64,000 nt of DNA from G963663775 sp963664255 (GCA_963664255.1 OY760938.1:868001-932000); one strand, 5' to 3'; positions 16,213 through 25,371 are shown, counted from the first letter of the stretch. The notes: generated by a model not told the origin, from the sequence alone. Numbers and translations are program-made.

Positions 16213-17286
16213 ATGAAAATAGGTTTGCTAACCAGCGGCGGTGACTGCCAGGGTTTGAATGCCGCATTGCGCGGGGTTGCGAAAACATTATATCATGCTT
16301 TGGGCGAAACTGTAAATCTTTATGGGATTCGAGATGGGTATCGCGGTCTGATGGAACGTGATTTGCATTTGATGAATCCAGATGATTTTTCCGATATTCT
16401 CACGCTCGGCGGTACGATTTTGGGCACCTCTCGCCAGCCATTTAAATCCATGCAGCTGGAATCTGAAAATGAAGAAACCAAGCTTTCCCGCATGCTGAAA
16501 ACCTGCAAAGAGGAGCAATTTGATGCTTTGGTGATTCTCGGCGGCAATGGCACGCACAAAACGGCGCACCTGCTTTCCGAAAACGGCATCAATGTCATCA
16601 CACTGCCCAAAACGATTGACAATGACCTTTGGGGCACGCAAATGACCTTTGGATTCCAAAGCGCAGTGGATATTGCCACCACGGTGATTGACTCCATTCA
16701 CTCCACCGCGTTCTCACACAGCCGTATTTTCATTGTCGAAACCATGGGACATAAGGCAGGCTGGCTCACGCTCTATGCCGGCATTGCAGGCGGTGCTGAT
16801 GTCATCGTGATTCCGGAAATCCCCTATCATGTGGAGCGCATAGCCGATGCGATTGCAGCGCGCGCCAAAAACGGCAAGCGGTTTTCCATCCTTGCCGTTG
16901 CTGAGGGCGCCATTTCTGCCGAAGAAGCCACGCTTTCTAAGAAAGATTTTAAGGCGGCACGTGCCAAGATGACGCACCCCTCCATTTCCTATCGCATTGC
17001 CGACGAGCTGCACGCCATCAACGGACAAGACATCCGTGTCACCATTCCAGGACACTATCAGCGCGGCGGCTCTCCCGATGCATATGACCGTGTGCTCACC
17101 AGCCGCTTTGGTGCGATGGCAGCCAAGCTGATTATAGAAGGCAACTTTGGCAACATGGTGGCAATGCAGGACAACCACGTCGTTGCCGTTCCGCTGAAAG
17201 ATGTCGCAGGCAAGCTGAAAACCGTGCCCGCAAACGGTGAACTGGTCAAAACTGCCCGTCAATTAGGGCTTTCTCTGGGCGATTGA
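16213..17286 (+). CDS. pfkA: 6-phosphofructokinase, mixed-clade type
   Basis: Phosphorylates fructose 6-phosphate in glycolysis. At 357 residues it is longer than the classic 320-residue ATP enzyme and fits the mixed-substrate clade. It shows LLTSGGDCQGLNAALRG, LPKTIDNDLWGTQMTFGF (catalytic TIDND), VETMGHKAGWLTLYAGIAGGAD and PGHYQRGGSPDAYDR. The nucleotide motif that is usually GGDGS or GGDD reads GGNGT. I recall this variant from related Clostridia, but its phosphoryl donor (ATP or PPi) cannot be told from sequence. The last 28 bp overlap the convergent membrane-protein gene. Confidence 0.92.
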   Translation: MKIGLLTSGGDCQGLNAALRGVAKTLYHALGETVNLYGIRDGYRGLMERDLHLMNPDDFSDILTLGGTILGTSRQPFKSMQLESENEETKLSRMLKTCKEEQFDALVILGGNGTHKTAHLLSENGINVITLPKTIDNDLWGTQMTFGFQSAVDIATTVIDSIHSTAFSHSRIFIVETMGHKAGWLTLYAGIAGGADVIVIPEIPYHVERIADAIAARAKNGKRFSILAVAEGAISAEEATLSKKDFKAARAKMTHPSISYRIADELHAINGQDIRVTIPGHYQRGGSPDAYDRVLTSRFGAMAAKLIIEGNFGNMVAMQDNHVVAVPLKDVAGKLKTVPANGELVKTARQLGLSLGD

Positions 17287-17951
17287 TGCTCTGCACAGCC
17301 TCCTGCAAACGTAACGTCGTACACATTGCGAAACAGCACCATCATCAGCCCGTATCGCTTTTTTCCGTTCCATTTAATATAGCGATAACACGCCGCGGCG
17401 GTCAGCAATCCGCCGATAGTGCACATAATCATGTCCCACATGGTATCGCCCACGCCGGTGCGTGCCGTCTGTTGGGGGTCGATGCCGCTGAAGGATAGTG
17501 CAAATTCATAGATTTCCCACAATGCTGCGGATGCGACCGCAAACATCCCTGCAAACAAGGATGCAAGCGGCGCATCTGCAGCTTCTATCTCTCGCCCTGG
17601 CTTTTTCCAATAGTACACCAATGCGCCCACCACCGCCAGCAGAAATCCGGAAACGCTGTGCAGAAGCTTGTCATAATACGGTATTTTCTGATACCCGCCC
17701 AAAATACTGCCGAACACCACCGAGCACAGGATAAACGCATCAAACGCAATTTCTGCCGCATCCAGCTTCGGCAGTCCAAACACATGGGAAAACAGACGCG
17801 GCACCATCGGCAGCCCCCATGCCGCCACCAGCAACAGCAGCAGATACAAGCTTTCCTGTCCTTTCATCACCCAAATCGTTACTCCCAGCGTAATTACATA
17901 ATATACCAGTACGCTGATTTGGTTTGCCGGGTTTCCTTGTTTGTTCGTCAT
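17259..17951 (-). CDS. YjdF/DUF2238-like membrane protein
   Basis: A 230-residue protein with about six helices. The motif set YYDKLLHSVSGFLLA, ALWEIYEFALS and GVGDTMWDMIMCTIGG is that of the YjdF/DUF2238 family of unknown function; the conserved His, Glu and Asp residues sit at helix ends. ATG at 17951 follows AAAGGGAG. It is divergent from the recombinase gene and its C-terminal coding end overlaps pfkA by 28 bp. Confidence 0.82.
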   Translation of the reverse strand: MTNKQGNPANQISVLVYYVITLGVTIWVMKGQESLYLLLLLVAAWGLPMVPRLFSHVFGLPKLDAAEIAFDAFILCSVVFGSILGGYQKIPYYDKLLHSVSGFLLAVVGALVYYWKKPGREIEAADAPLASLFAGMFAVASAALWEIYEFALSFSGIDPQQTARTGVGDTMWDMIMCTIGGLLTAAACYRYIKWNGKKRYGLMMVLFRNVYDVTFAGGCAEHQSPRESPN

Positions 17952-18019
17952 TTTTTGGATACTCCCTTTCCATCGTTCCGCAATATTTTATCTTATGTTG
18001 TCCCAAAGGAGGTGCCTGC

Positions 18020-19126
18020 ATGAATCCCCGCTCCATTGCATCGTATGCGGCAGAAGCACCGCAATTACTGCAAGATTTTTTAACCTACATTGCAACCATC
18101 CGTGGTAAATCTTATCAGACTGCCCATGAATATTACCTCGATTTGCGGATGTTTTTTCGATTTCTCAAGCAAAAGCGGCAACTGGTATCGTTGGATATGC
18201 CCTTTGATGAAATCCCCATTGATGATGTTGATTTACCCTTTTTGCGAGATGTCACACTGTCTGAAACCTATGCGTTTTTGGATTTTATCGCACACGAACG
18301 CCCGCAGCATCGAAACAGCCCTTCCACAGAATATGGTCTGGGTTCTGCCGCCCGTGCCCGCAAAACCTCTTCCATCCGTATCTTTTATCGGTATCTGACG
18401 GAAAAAGCCGCTTTGTTTGATGTCAATCCGGTGGCGCATTTGGAATTCCCCGCCCAAAAACAATCCCTGCCCCGCCATTTGACCGTGCAGGACAGCATTG
18501 ACCTGCTGCAGCATGTGCAGGGACCTTTCGCCTCGCGTGATTTTTGTATTTTGACCTTTTTTCTAAATTGTGGAATGCGTGTTTCCGAGCTTGTAGGCAT
18601 CAACGTGTCTGACATTCGAGAAGGCTCTCTGCGCATTCTGGGCAAAGGCAATAAAGAGCGCATTCTCTACCTAAATGAAGCCTGCCAAAACGCATTGGAT
18701 GACTATTTACCAGACCGTTTGACCCCGCACGAGCGTGACAAAAACGCCCTTTTTGTCAGCAAACATCGCAATCGCATCAATGTGCAGACGGTCAAGTGGC
18801 TGGTCAAAAAATATTTGAACTACGCAGGCTTGGACAGCAATAAGTATTCTGTGCACAAACTGCGACACACTGCCGCCACGCTCATGTACCAAAGCGGTGT
18901 GGATGTGCGCACCCTGCAAACGGTTTTGGGGCACGCCAATCTGGACACCACCATGATTTATACCCATGTCAATGATGAAAACGTGCGCGCCGCCACCAAT
19001 CGCAATCCGCTTGCCGCCCTGCGCCGCAATGCTTCTGACGAGGAAGAACCCTCCAGCCCCGAGGATACGCAGGACAATGCGGAGTTTTTCGCAGCCGCCT
19101 ATGAAACCGAAGATGAGTCTACTTAA
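18020..19126 (+). CDS. XerC/XerD-like tyrosine recombinase
   Basis: Site-specific tyrosine recombinase, probably for chromosome dimer resolution or a related house-keeping role. The 368-residue protein has an N-terminal SAM-like core-binding domain (about 15-145). The catalytic domain shows the Arg of CGMRVSELVGI, HKLRHTAATLM (HxxR), GHANLDTTMIYTH (His and the Tyr nucleophile). ATG 18020 sits seven bases after AAAGGAGGTG. A C-terminal tail of about 45 acidic residues (EEEPSSPEDT, EFFAAAYETED) is longer than in most XerC. No phage genes are next to it, so it does not look like an integrase of a resident element. Confidence 0.9.
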   Translation: MNPRSIASYAAEAPQLLQDFLTYIATIRGKSYQTAHEYYLDLRMFFRFLKQKRQLVSLDMPFDEIPIDDVDLPFLRDVTLSETYAFLDFIAHERPQHRNSPSTEYGLGSAARARKTSSIRIFYRYLTEKAALFDVNPVAHLEFPAQKQSLPRHLTVQDSIDLLQHVQGPFASRDFCILTFFLNCGMRVSELVGINVSDIREGSLRILGKGNKERILYLNEACQNALDDYLPDRLTPHERDKNALFVSKHRNRINVQTVKWLVKKYLNYAGLDSNKYSVHKLRHTAATLMYQSGVDVRTLQTVLGHANLDTTMIYTHVNDENVRAATNRNPLAALRRNASDEEEPSSPEDTQDNAEFFAAAYETEDEST

Positions 19127-19138
19127 CGCAAACCGCAT

Positions 19139-19180
19139 AAAACCCCCGTTCCGTGCACTATGGCAAGGAACGGGGGTTTT
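19139..19180. terminator. Terminator between the recombinase and pyrB
   Basis: AAAACCCCCGTTCC pairs with GGAACGGGGGTTTT; T and A runs flank both sides, fitting two convergent genes. Confidence 0.9.
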
Positions 19181-19186
19181 CGTATT

Positions 19187-20278
19187 TCATTCGGCTTCCT
19201 GCGCTGGTTCTTCGCAAATCTCCAATGGCTTATCGCAATAGCCACAGCATTCGCCTTCTGCGGAATGTGTCATCAGCACCGGCAGATAGGTTTCTGTCTT
19301 GGTGACACATTTGGGGTTGGTGCAGCGGCGGCAGCGCACGCTTTCGGGCAGCTGCGGCGGCTTCTGCGGCTCTTGCCGCGACAGCGTCAGCAGAAGTGCC
19401 ATGCGTGCGTACATCGCAAAGCGTGCCTGCTCAAAATACACCGCACGCGGGTCATCGTCCACATCCTGTGCAATTTCATCCACACGCGGCAGGGGATGCA
19501 TCACGAGCAAGGAGGATTTGGCTTCCTTCATTTTGCGCGCGTTCAGGCAATAAATGCCCTTGAGGCTGTTATATTCCGCTTCGGTGGAGAACCGCTCTTT
19601 TTGGATGCGTGTCATGTACAGCACATCCAGCATCGGCAGCACCGGCTCCAAGCCAGAAACCTCATAAAACGGCATCTGATGCTCCAGCATAAAGCGGCGG
19701 ATATAGTCCGGAATGGACAGCTCACGCGGCGCAATCAAATAAAACTGCACATTTTTAAACTTCTGCAAAAATTTAATCAAGGAATGTACGGTGCGCCCAT
19801 ATTTCAAATCGCCGCAAATGCCAATTTTCATATTGTCGGCACTGCCGCGCAGGCGCAAAATGGTCACAATGTCCGCCAAGGTCTGCGTGGGGTGCAGATG
19901 TCCGCCATCCCCGGCATTGATGACCGGTACCGCAGAATATAAGGATGCCGCCTTTGCCGCACCCTCCATGGGGTTGCGCATCACAATCATATCTGCGTAA
20001 CTTGCCACCATATTAAAGGTATCCTTCAGGCTTTCTCCCTTGGCAGTGGAGCTGGATTTGGGGTCAGAAAACCCAATCACATTGCCGCCAAGGCGCATCA
20101 TTGCCGTGGAAAAAGATAAATTTGTTCGTGTGCTGGGTTCATAAAACAAACTGCCGAGCACCTTCCCGCGGCAGGCCTCCACATAGCCTTCCGGTCTGTC
20201 AATGATATTACTGGTCAGCTTATATAGCTCCAGAAATTCCTCCAGACGCAAATCGCTCAAATCGTTGATGTGGCGCAT
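19187..20278 (-). CDS. pyrB: Aspartate carbamoyltransferase with a C-terminal PyrI-like zinc domain
   Basis: Committed step of pyrimidine synthesis: carbamoyl phosphate plus aspartate to carbamoyl-aspartate. Residues 1 to about 305 are a full catalytic chain (FYEPSTRTNLSFSTAMMRLGG with the STRT loop at 49-52, GDGGHLHPTQTLADI, GDLKYGRTVHSL, MHPLPRVDEI). An extra tail of about 55 residues carries Cys319-x4-Cys324 (CTNPKC) and Cys345-x2-Cys348 (CGYC), which matches the zinc domain of the regulatory chain PyrI. The nucleotide-binding part of PyrI is absent and no pyrI gene is adjacent. AGAAGGAG precedes the ATG. Confidence 0.93.
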   Translation of the reverse strand: MRHINDLSDLRLEEFLELYKLTSNIIDRPEGYVEACRGKVLGSLFYEPSTRTNLSFSTAMMRLGGNVIGFSDPKSSSTAKGESLKDTFNMVASYADMIVMRNPMEGAAKAASLYSAVPVINAGDGGHLHPTQTLADIVTILRLRGSADNMKIGICGDLKYGRTVHSLIKFLQKFKNVQFYLIAPRELSIPDYIRRFMLEHQMPFYEVSGLEPVLPMLDVLYMTRIQKERFSTEAEYNSLKGIYCLNARKMKEAKSSLLVMHPLPRVDEIAQDVDDDPRAVYFEQARFAMYARMALLLTLSRQEPQKPPQLPESVRCRRCTNPKCVTKTETYLPVLMTHSAEGECCGYCDKPLEICEEPAQEAE

Positions 20279-20388
20279 CCTGTTGTTCTCCTTCTTTCTT
20301 GAAACATACCGCTCTATTCGCCCGCGTGTTCCTTGTATATCTGATTATTTTATCACAAAAATCGACAAAAAAAAAGGGAGCACAGAGA

Positions 20389-21576
20389 TTATTTCCGCAT
20401 TGCCTCCACCGGATGCAGCTTGGATGCCCAAAGCGCCGGTGCTAGACCAGACAGCATCCCAAACAGCACTGATAAACCAAGCATTATCGGAAAAGTCCCG
20501 CTCGGAATCGTGACGACAATCCCCCAATGCCACGCCGCAATTTGCAGACATCCCCCTGCAAACAGCAGTCCACCGATGCCGCCGCTCAAACAAATCAAGA
20601 TAGCCTGCCACAAAAACAGCTGGATAATGTCTTTTTTTCGTGCACCTATCGCCATAAACATCCCGATTTCCGCTGTTTTTTCATGGGTGATAGACAGCAA
20701 GCTGCTCATCACGCCTATCATGGCCACCAAAAAGGAAATCGCCGCAACAGCCAGAAACAGCAGCCCCATATGATGCACCATCGTCTGCACCTGCTGCAGC
20801 GTGCCGCTCATATCCTGCACTTTAATTGTGCCGCCCACCTGCCCCCAATCCTGCAAAAACCGCACGATTTGTGTCTGCAATTCCGCTTCATTTGCATCTG
20901 CCTTGCATTGGATGAAAATCTGGTCGGCTGCATCGTTCTCTGTCGCCAGACAAGGATAGGGCACATAGATGAGCGTGGGCGCCAGTGCCTGTATCGCCGC
21001 ACCAAGCGCGGCGGTTTGCGGCTCTATCACGCCAATGATTTGAAAAGAGGTGCCTTCTCCCTCCACGTTGAGGCTGACCGTTTTCCCCACCACATTTTCG
21101 CGCCCAAACTGCTCCTTGGCAAAGGTGCTGTCTACAATCGCCATATGCGCTGCGCGCTGCACCTGCTGCTCGGAAAACAGCTGTCCTGCAACGATATGCA
21201 GCTGCATCACACCCCCCAGCTGTGCATCTGCGCCCAGCAAAACCGCGCTGCCGCTGTGTTGACCTGCCCGATACGCTGCGGTTTTGGCTTTGATAGGCAT
21301 GGCATACTGCACATTGGAAAAGCACGCAGTGATTTCTTCGGCATGGTGCGCGGTCAATTCCTGTCCGCGTTCCTCCTGCGAGAGATACACTGCCAAACCG
21401 CGCAATCCAATCCGGCTGACCGCCGCCTCTGCCTGTGCCTGTCCAAATATACCCACGGCGGCAATCAGAACCATGGCGGCAACACCCACCCCCACCGAAC
21501 CCGCAGATAAAAACACACGCAGTCTGCGCCGCACCAGCTGTTTGCCCGCCAAATGTACACAGTCCCATGTTTTCAT
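20389..21576 (-). CDS. ABC transporter permease, MacB/FtsX type
   Basis: Membrane subunit of a type VII (MacB-like) ABC system. One N-terminal helix (about 20-45) is followed by a large extracytoplasmic domain (about 50-265, MacB_PCD-like) and three C-terminal helices with LLSITHEKTAEIGMFMAIGA, ending PVEAMRK. At 395 residues it has no ATPase domain, and no ATPase gene lies in the operon. The start overlaps the stop of the adaptor gene (ATGA). Likely exports a peptide or lipid-like compound or senses the envelope; substrate unknown. Confidence 0.88.
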   Translation of the reverse strand: MKTWDCVHLAGKQLVRRRLRVFLSAGSVGVGVAAMVLIAAVGIFGQAQAEAAVSRIGLRGLAVYLSQEERGQELTAHHAEEITACFSNVQYAMPIKAKTAAYRAGQHSGSAVLLGADAQLGGVMQLHIVAGQLFSEQQVQRAAHMAIVDSTFAKEQFGRENVVGKTVSLNVEGEGTSFQIIGVIEPQTAALGAAIQALAPTLIYVPYPCLATENDAADQIFIQCKADANEAELQTQIVRFLQDWGQVGGTIKVQDMSGTLQQVQTMVHHMGLLFLAVAAISFLVAMIGVMSSLLSITHEKTAEIGMFMAIGARKKDIIQLFLWQAILICLSGGIGGLLFAGGCLQIAAWHWGIVVTIPSGTFPIMLGLSVLFGMLSGLAPALWASKLHPVEAMRK

Positions 21577-22568
21577 ATGCCCGTGACCTCCACGCGGTCA
21601 CCATCCTGCAAGGTATCAGGCGGTGTACACAGCACGACATCCCCTGTCTGTAATCCCGTTACAATCTGCACATAGCCCTCCAACTGGCTGCCTGTGCAGA
21701 CGGACAGCTTTTGGGCAATGCCATTGCGCACCACAAACACATATTCATTGCCTGCCGAGGATTGACAAACCGCCTCATATGGCACGAGCACCGCATCTTC
21801 CACCGTGCCTGTGAAAATTTTGACCTCCACGGAATAGCCTGGGCGCAATGCCTCTTGTGTGTCCAATTCCAAAATGGCGGAAACCGTTGCAGTTGTCGTT
21901 TCACCCATAATGCTGACTGCACGGCGTGCAAACGGTGCAATTTTCGCCACCGTTGCCCCAACCGTCACCTCCGGCGCGGCACTACAGGTGACATTTGCCG
22001 TCTGCCCTTCCTGCACTTTACCCGCATAGCCTTCCGGAATATCAGTACGCACGCGCAAATGGCTGACATCCGCAATTTCCAGATAGCAAATGCCCGGTAA
22101 AATCGACTGTCCCACGGTTTCCGGCGCACGCAGCACCACGCCGTCCATATCCGCCACAATGTCATAGGTGTTTTTCGCACGCTGCCCGTTTTCTGTAACC
22201 GCCTGTTGCGGCGCGAATGCATCTGCCATTTCTCCAGAAAGCACTTGCTCTGCCACATCCTGCGCGGTTTCTTCGCTCAATGTCGGTGTTTCCGACTGCA
22301 AACGCACCAGTGTTTGCCCTTTTTCCACGGTATCTCCTGCCTGCACATAGATTTCCATCACTTCCGCACCCTGCGCCACGGCAAAGCTGCTGCGATTCTC
22401 TGCCTCCAGCTCCCCAGGTGTGTAGATGCTGTTGTAAATATCCTGCACCACAACCCGTGCGCCCTGCACCGTAACCACCGGTGTGACGATACGCCGCATC
22501 CCTAGCAGCAGCAGCAGCAATACCGCGCCTGCGGTCAGCAGCAAAACAATCCGCAACTTTCTTCTCAT
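21573..22568 (-). CDS. MacA/HlyD-type periplasmic adaptor
   Basis: Membrane-fusion/adaptor subunit paired with the downstream permease. An N-terminal anchor helix (about residues 5-22) leads to a lipoyl/barrel-sandwich domain (EIYVQAGDTVEKGQTLVRL and ADMDGVVLRAPETVGQSI halves). A beta-barrel domain (LRPGYSVEVKIF) and a membrane-proximal domain (DAVLVPYEAV, GLQTGDVVL) follow. The coiled-coil hairpin is very short, as usual in Gram-positives. Start ATG 22568 follows AGGAGG at nine bases; longer in-frame starts have no binding site. Confidence 0.88.
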   Translation of the reverse strand: MRRKLRIVLLLTAGAVLLLLLLGMRRIVTPVVTVQGARVVVQDIYNSIYTPGELEAENRSSFAVAQGAEVMEIYVQAGDTVEKGQTLVRLQSETPTLSEETAQDVAEQVLSGEMADAFAPQQAVTENGQRAKNTYDIVADMDGVVLRAPETVGQSILPGICYLEIADVSHLRVRTDIPEGYAGKVQEGQTANVTCSAAPEVTVGATVAKIAPFARRAVSIMGETTTATVSAILELDTQEALRPGYSVEVKIFTGTVEDAVLVPYEAVCQSSAGNEYVFVVRNGIAQKLSVCTGSQLEGYVQIVTGLQTGDVVLCTPPDTLQDGDRVEVTGI

Positions 22569-22664
22569 GTCGGCTATCCTCCTATGAAAATCCATCTGGA
22601 TGTATTCTTTCCAGATTCCATGATTCTTATAAGGTGGAGTTACCGAAATTTGCAAAATAGGCAG

Positions 22665-22700
22665 CAAAAAAACCTGCATACTCACGCAAAGCATACAGGT
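22665..22700 (-). terminator. Terminator of cwlD-radA
   Basis: On the minus strand ACCTGTATGCT pairs (with two wobbles) with AGTATGCAGGT and is followed by seven T residues, 25 bp after the radA stop. Confidence 0.8.
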
Positions 22701-22724
22701 CCTTTACAGTAAATCCGATTCGTT

Positions 22725-24083
22725 TTATAAAACAGCTTTGAGCGCCTCTGCAAGGTTTTGCACACGCACCAGATTCATGCCTTTCGGAATATCCTTTTCC
22801 TGCAATTCCTGTTTGGGCAAAATACAGGTGTGGAAGCCGAGCCGCCATGCTTCCTGCAAGCGCTGTGATGCGGCGGAAACCGCACGCAGTTCGCCGGTCA
22901 ATCCTACTTCGCCAAACGCCATCACCCCTTCAGGCAGGGGCTTGTCCCGAAAGCTGGATACAATGGCAAGTGCCATCGGCAAATCCACCGCAGGCTCGTC
23001 CAGACGCATACCGCCCACCACATTCACATAGGCATCGCTGCCCGACAGGAACAACCCCGCACGCTTCTCCAAGATGGCAAGCAGCAGCACCATGCGGTTA
23101 TAATCCACCCCTGCAGCGGTACGGCGCGGCACATTGAAGGCACTTTTGGCAACCAACGCCTGCATTTCAATCAAAATTGGGCGGGTGCCCTCCATCGTGC
23201 AGGCAATGCAGTTGCCCGATGCCCCAATGGGATGCCCTGACAGCATGGCGGCGGATGGATTTTGCACCTCCAGCAGTCCATGGTCGCTCATTTCAAACAC
23301 ACCGATTTCATTGGTCGAACCATAGCGGTTCTTTGCCGCACGCAGACAGCGAAAGGTGCTGGTGGATTCACCTTCAAAATACAGCACACAGTCCACCATG
23401 TGCTCCAAAATTTTCGGTCCTGCCAGTGACCCCTCTTTGTTAACGTGCCCCACAATGAAAATGGTTACATTGTGCAGCTTTGCATACTGCATCAATGCCA
23501 TGGCGCATTCCTTAATTTGGGTCGTACCGCCCGGTGCGGCGGATACCTCAGGGCGGTAAACGGTCTGGATAGAGTCCACAATCAACACATCCGGCTGCAC
23601 CGCATCGGTTTCCGAAAGAATCTGCTCCAAATCGGTTTCCGCCAACACAAACAAGCTGGGCGGAGAAATCCCCAAGCGATTGGCGCGCAGCTTGATTTGC
23701 CTGCGGGATTCTTCTCCCGAAACATACAGCACCTTGGCAGATTTGCACATTTCCTCGCACATTTGCAGCAGCAAGGTGCTCTTGCCAATGCCAGGCTCGC
23801 CACCCACCAACACAAAAGACCCGTGCACCGCACCGCCGCCCAGCACACGGTCAAGCTCTGCAATGCCCGATAAAAAGCGGTCTTCGTTGCTGATTTCAAT
23901 CTCTTTGAGCACCGCTGAGCGGTTGGTGCCACGCGGCTTCTCGAGCACCCCACGCGTCACCACCTCCGGCTTGACTTTGAATTCACTGATGGTGTTCCAC
24001 GACCCGCAGGACGGGCATTTTCCGAACCACTTTCCCGTTTCATATCCACATTCACTGCATAAAAACACTGTTTTCCGCTTCAT
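22725..24083 (-). CDS. radA: DNA repair protein RadA/Sms
   Basis: RecA-like ATPase and branch-migration helicase in recombination. The 452 residues hold an N-terminal C4 zinc finger (CSECGYETGKWFGKCPSC), a RecA-type core with Walker A GEPGIGKST, the RadA signature KNRYG, and a C-terminal Lon-protease-like domain with DLPMALAIVSS and AFGEVGLTGELRAV. ATG 24083 follows AAAGGAG at five bases; longer frames overlap cwlD. It overlaps the cwlD stop by ATGA. Confidence 0.96.
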   Translation of the reverse strand: MKRKTVFLCSECGYETGKWFGKCPSCGSWNTISEFKVKPEVVTRGVLEKPRGTNRSAVLKEIEISNEDRFLSGIAELDRVLGGGAVHGSFVLVGGEPGIGKSTLLLQMCEEMCKSAKVLYVSGEESRRQIKLRANRLGISPPSLFVLAETDLEQILSETDAVQPDVLIVDSIQTVYRPEVSAAPGGTTQIKECAMALMQYAKLHNVTIFIVGHVNKEGSLAGPKILEHMVDCVLYFEGESTSTFRCLRAAKNRYGSTNEIGVFEMSDHGLLEVQNPSAAMLSGHPIGASGNCIACTMEGTRPILIEMQALVAKSAFNVPRRTAAGVDYNRMVLLLAILEKRAGLFLSGSDAYVNVVGGMRLDEPAVDLPMALAIVSSFRDKPLPEGVMAFGEVGLTGELRAVSAASQRLQEAWRLGFHTCILPKQELQEKDIPKGMNLVRVQNLAEALKAVL

Positions 24084-24814
24084 AACGTCTCCTTTGTATC
24101 TTTTGCGCTGATATGCTGCAAATAGCCTGTGCAAATGCACATTGCAATCTGCGTTTGGTAGGCTTCCTGCTGCAATTTCGCTTCCTCTGCGGCATTGGAC
24201 AAAAAACCACACTCCACAATCACCGCAGGGCATTGCAGCTGCTTCATCAAATAAATCGTGTTTGCCGCTTGCTTTTCACGCCGTTGATTGTTCTGTGAAA
24301 GCCCGCTCGCCAATGCCTGCTGCAAAGATTGCGCCAACGGCTGACTTTCCGCACAGTTGCGTGAATAAAACACCTGCGCCCCCCAATATTGCGTATCTGG
24401 GAATTTATTGAGGTGAATGCTGACAAAAATCGGATTCGCTGCGCTGTCTGTGATTTTTTGACGCTGCCGAATGTCCGCCACCTTATTTTCCCGAATGGTT
24501 TTGCTCGCATCATAGTCCAGTGCCTGCTCATCTTCCCGCGTCATGATGGTCGAAACCCCAAAAAGACCTGCCAACGCCTGCACACGACGTGCAATGCTCA
24601 AATTGATGTGCTGCTCCGATGTGCCATTGGCACTGACCGCACCGCCGTCAAACCCGCCATGCCCGGCATCTATGACCAAGGTATGCGTGGTTTCCCATGC
24701 CGAAAACACGGATTTCTGCTGATGCAGCTGCCAAAAAACCATGCACGACAGCAGCAAGAACAGCCCCAAAAAGATGCCCACCAGCGTGTGTCTGCGCCAT
24801 ATCCAAACTCTCAT
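24080..24814 (-). CDS. cwlD: N-acetylmuramoyl-L-alanine amidase, CwlD-like
   Basis: Exported zinc amidase that removes peptide side chains from muramic acid; CwlD makes muramic lactam in the spore cortex. It has an N-terminal anchor helix (about 9-30) and an Amidase_3 domain with DAGHGGFDGGAV, the Glu of SEQHINL, SIHLN and VECGFLSN. The 244-residue length is close to B. subtilis CwlD, and there is no SH3b or peptidoglycan-binding domain. Coupled by ATGA to radA. The CwlD assignment rests on size and architecture; a vegetative amidase is possible. Confidence 0.85.
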   Translation of the reverse strand: MRVWIWRRHTLVGIFLGLFLLLSCMVFWQLHQQKSVFSAWETTHTLVIDAGHGGFDGGAVSANGTSEQHINLSIARRVQALAGLFGVSTIMTREDEQALDYDASKTIRENKVADIRQRQKITDSAANPIFVSIHLNKFPDTQYWGAQVFYSRNCAESQPLAQSLQQALASGLSQNNQRREKQAANTIYLMKQLQCPAVIVECGFLSNAAEEAKLQQEAYQTQIAMCICTGYLQHISAKDTKETL

Positions 24815-24875
24815 GCCATCCGCCTCCCACCGTCAAACTATGCAGGTGCTTCGGCAATTATGTATGCTGAAAAAG

Positions 24876-24918
24876 ACAAGGTGCAGAGCCCACTTTTTTG
24901 GTCGGTTCTGCACCTTGT
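24876..24918 (-). terminator. Terminator of ridA
   Basis: The 12-bp perfect arms ACAAGGTGCAGA and TCTGCACCTTGT are followed on the minus strand by CTTTTT; 39 bp after the ridA stop. Confidence 0.85.
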
Positions 24919-24956
24919 TTATGAATGTAGGTTGGCTGTTTTATCGCAGGTAAGGC

Positions 24957-25340
24957 TTACAGCATCGCGATGCACTCCACCTCTACCTTTGCGCCCTTCG
25001 GCAGCGCTGCTGCCGCAACGCAGGAGCGTGCAGGTGCATTTTCAGTGAAATAGGTACCATAAACGGCATTGAATGCCGCAAAATCATTCATATCTGCCAA
25101 GAAGCAGGTGGTTTTCACAACACGGTCAAAGGATACCGATGCCTGCGCCAGCACTGCCTTTAAATTCTGCATGACGCGCTCGGTCTGTGCCTCAATGGTA
25201 TCGCCTACCATCTCTCCGGTTGCAGGGTCCAGCCCAATCTGCCCCGATGTGTATAAAAAGCCATTTGCCGAAACCGCCTGTGAATATGGGCCGATGGCCT
25301 TGGGTGCTTGCTCCGTTGCAATGATTTCTTTCCGTGACAT
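24957..25340 (-). CDS. ridA: RidA family enamine/imine deaminase
   Basis: Hydrolyses reactive 2-aminoacrylate and related enamines made by PLP enzymes. The 127-residue protein is a trimeric YjgF fold: IGPYSQAV near the N-terminus, LYTSGQIGLDPATGEMV, QTERVMQNL, and the catalytic Arg in ARSCVAAAALPKGAKVEVECIA. I use ATG 25340 (MSRKEIIATE), nine bases after GGGGAGG. It follows typA by 32 bp on the same strand, so the two may be cotranscribed. Confidence 0.95.
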   Translation of the reverse strand: MSRKEIIATEQAPKAIGPYSQAVSANGFLYTSGQIGLDPATGEMVGDTIEAQTERVMQNLKAVLAQASVSFDRVVKTTCFLADMNDFAAFNAVYGTYFTENAPARSCVAAAALPKGAKVEVECIAML

Positions 25341-25371
25341 ATGCGTCATCCTCCCCATTCTGAAAACGTGA

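Noticed and set aside
18020..19126. Tyrosine recombinase as a marker of an integrated element
   Set aside because: Its neighbours are housekeeping genes (pfkA, pyrB), there are no direct repeats or phage genes around it, and it resembles XerC/D.
20279..20388. Possible PyrR/attenuator leader before pyrB
   Set aside because: The gap is only 110 bp with no PyrR-binding consensus or antiterminator pair.
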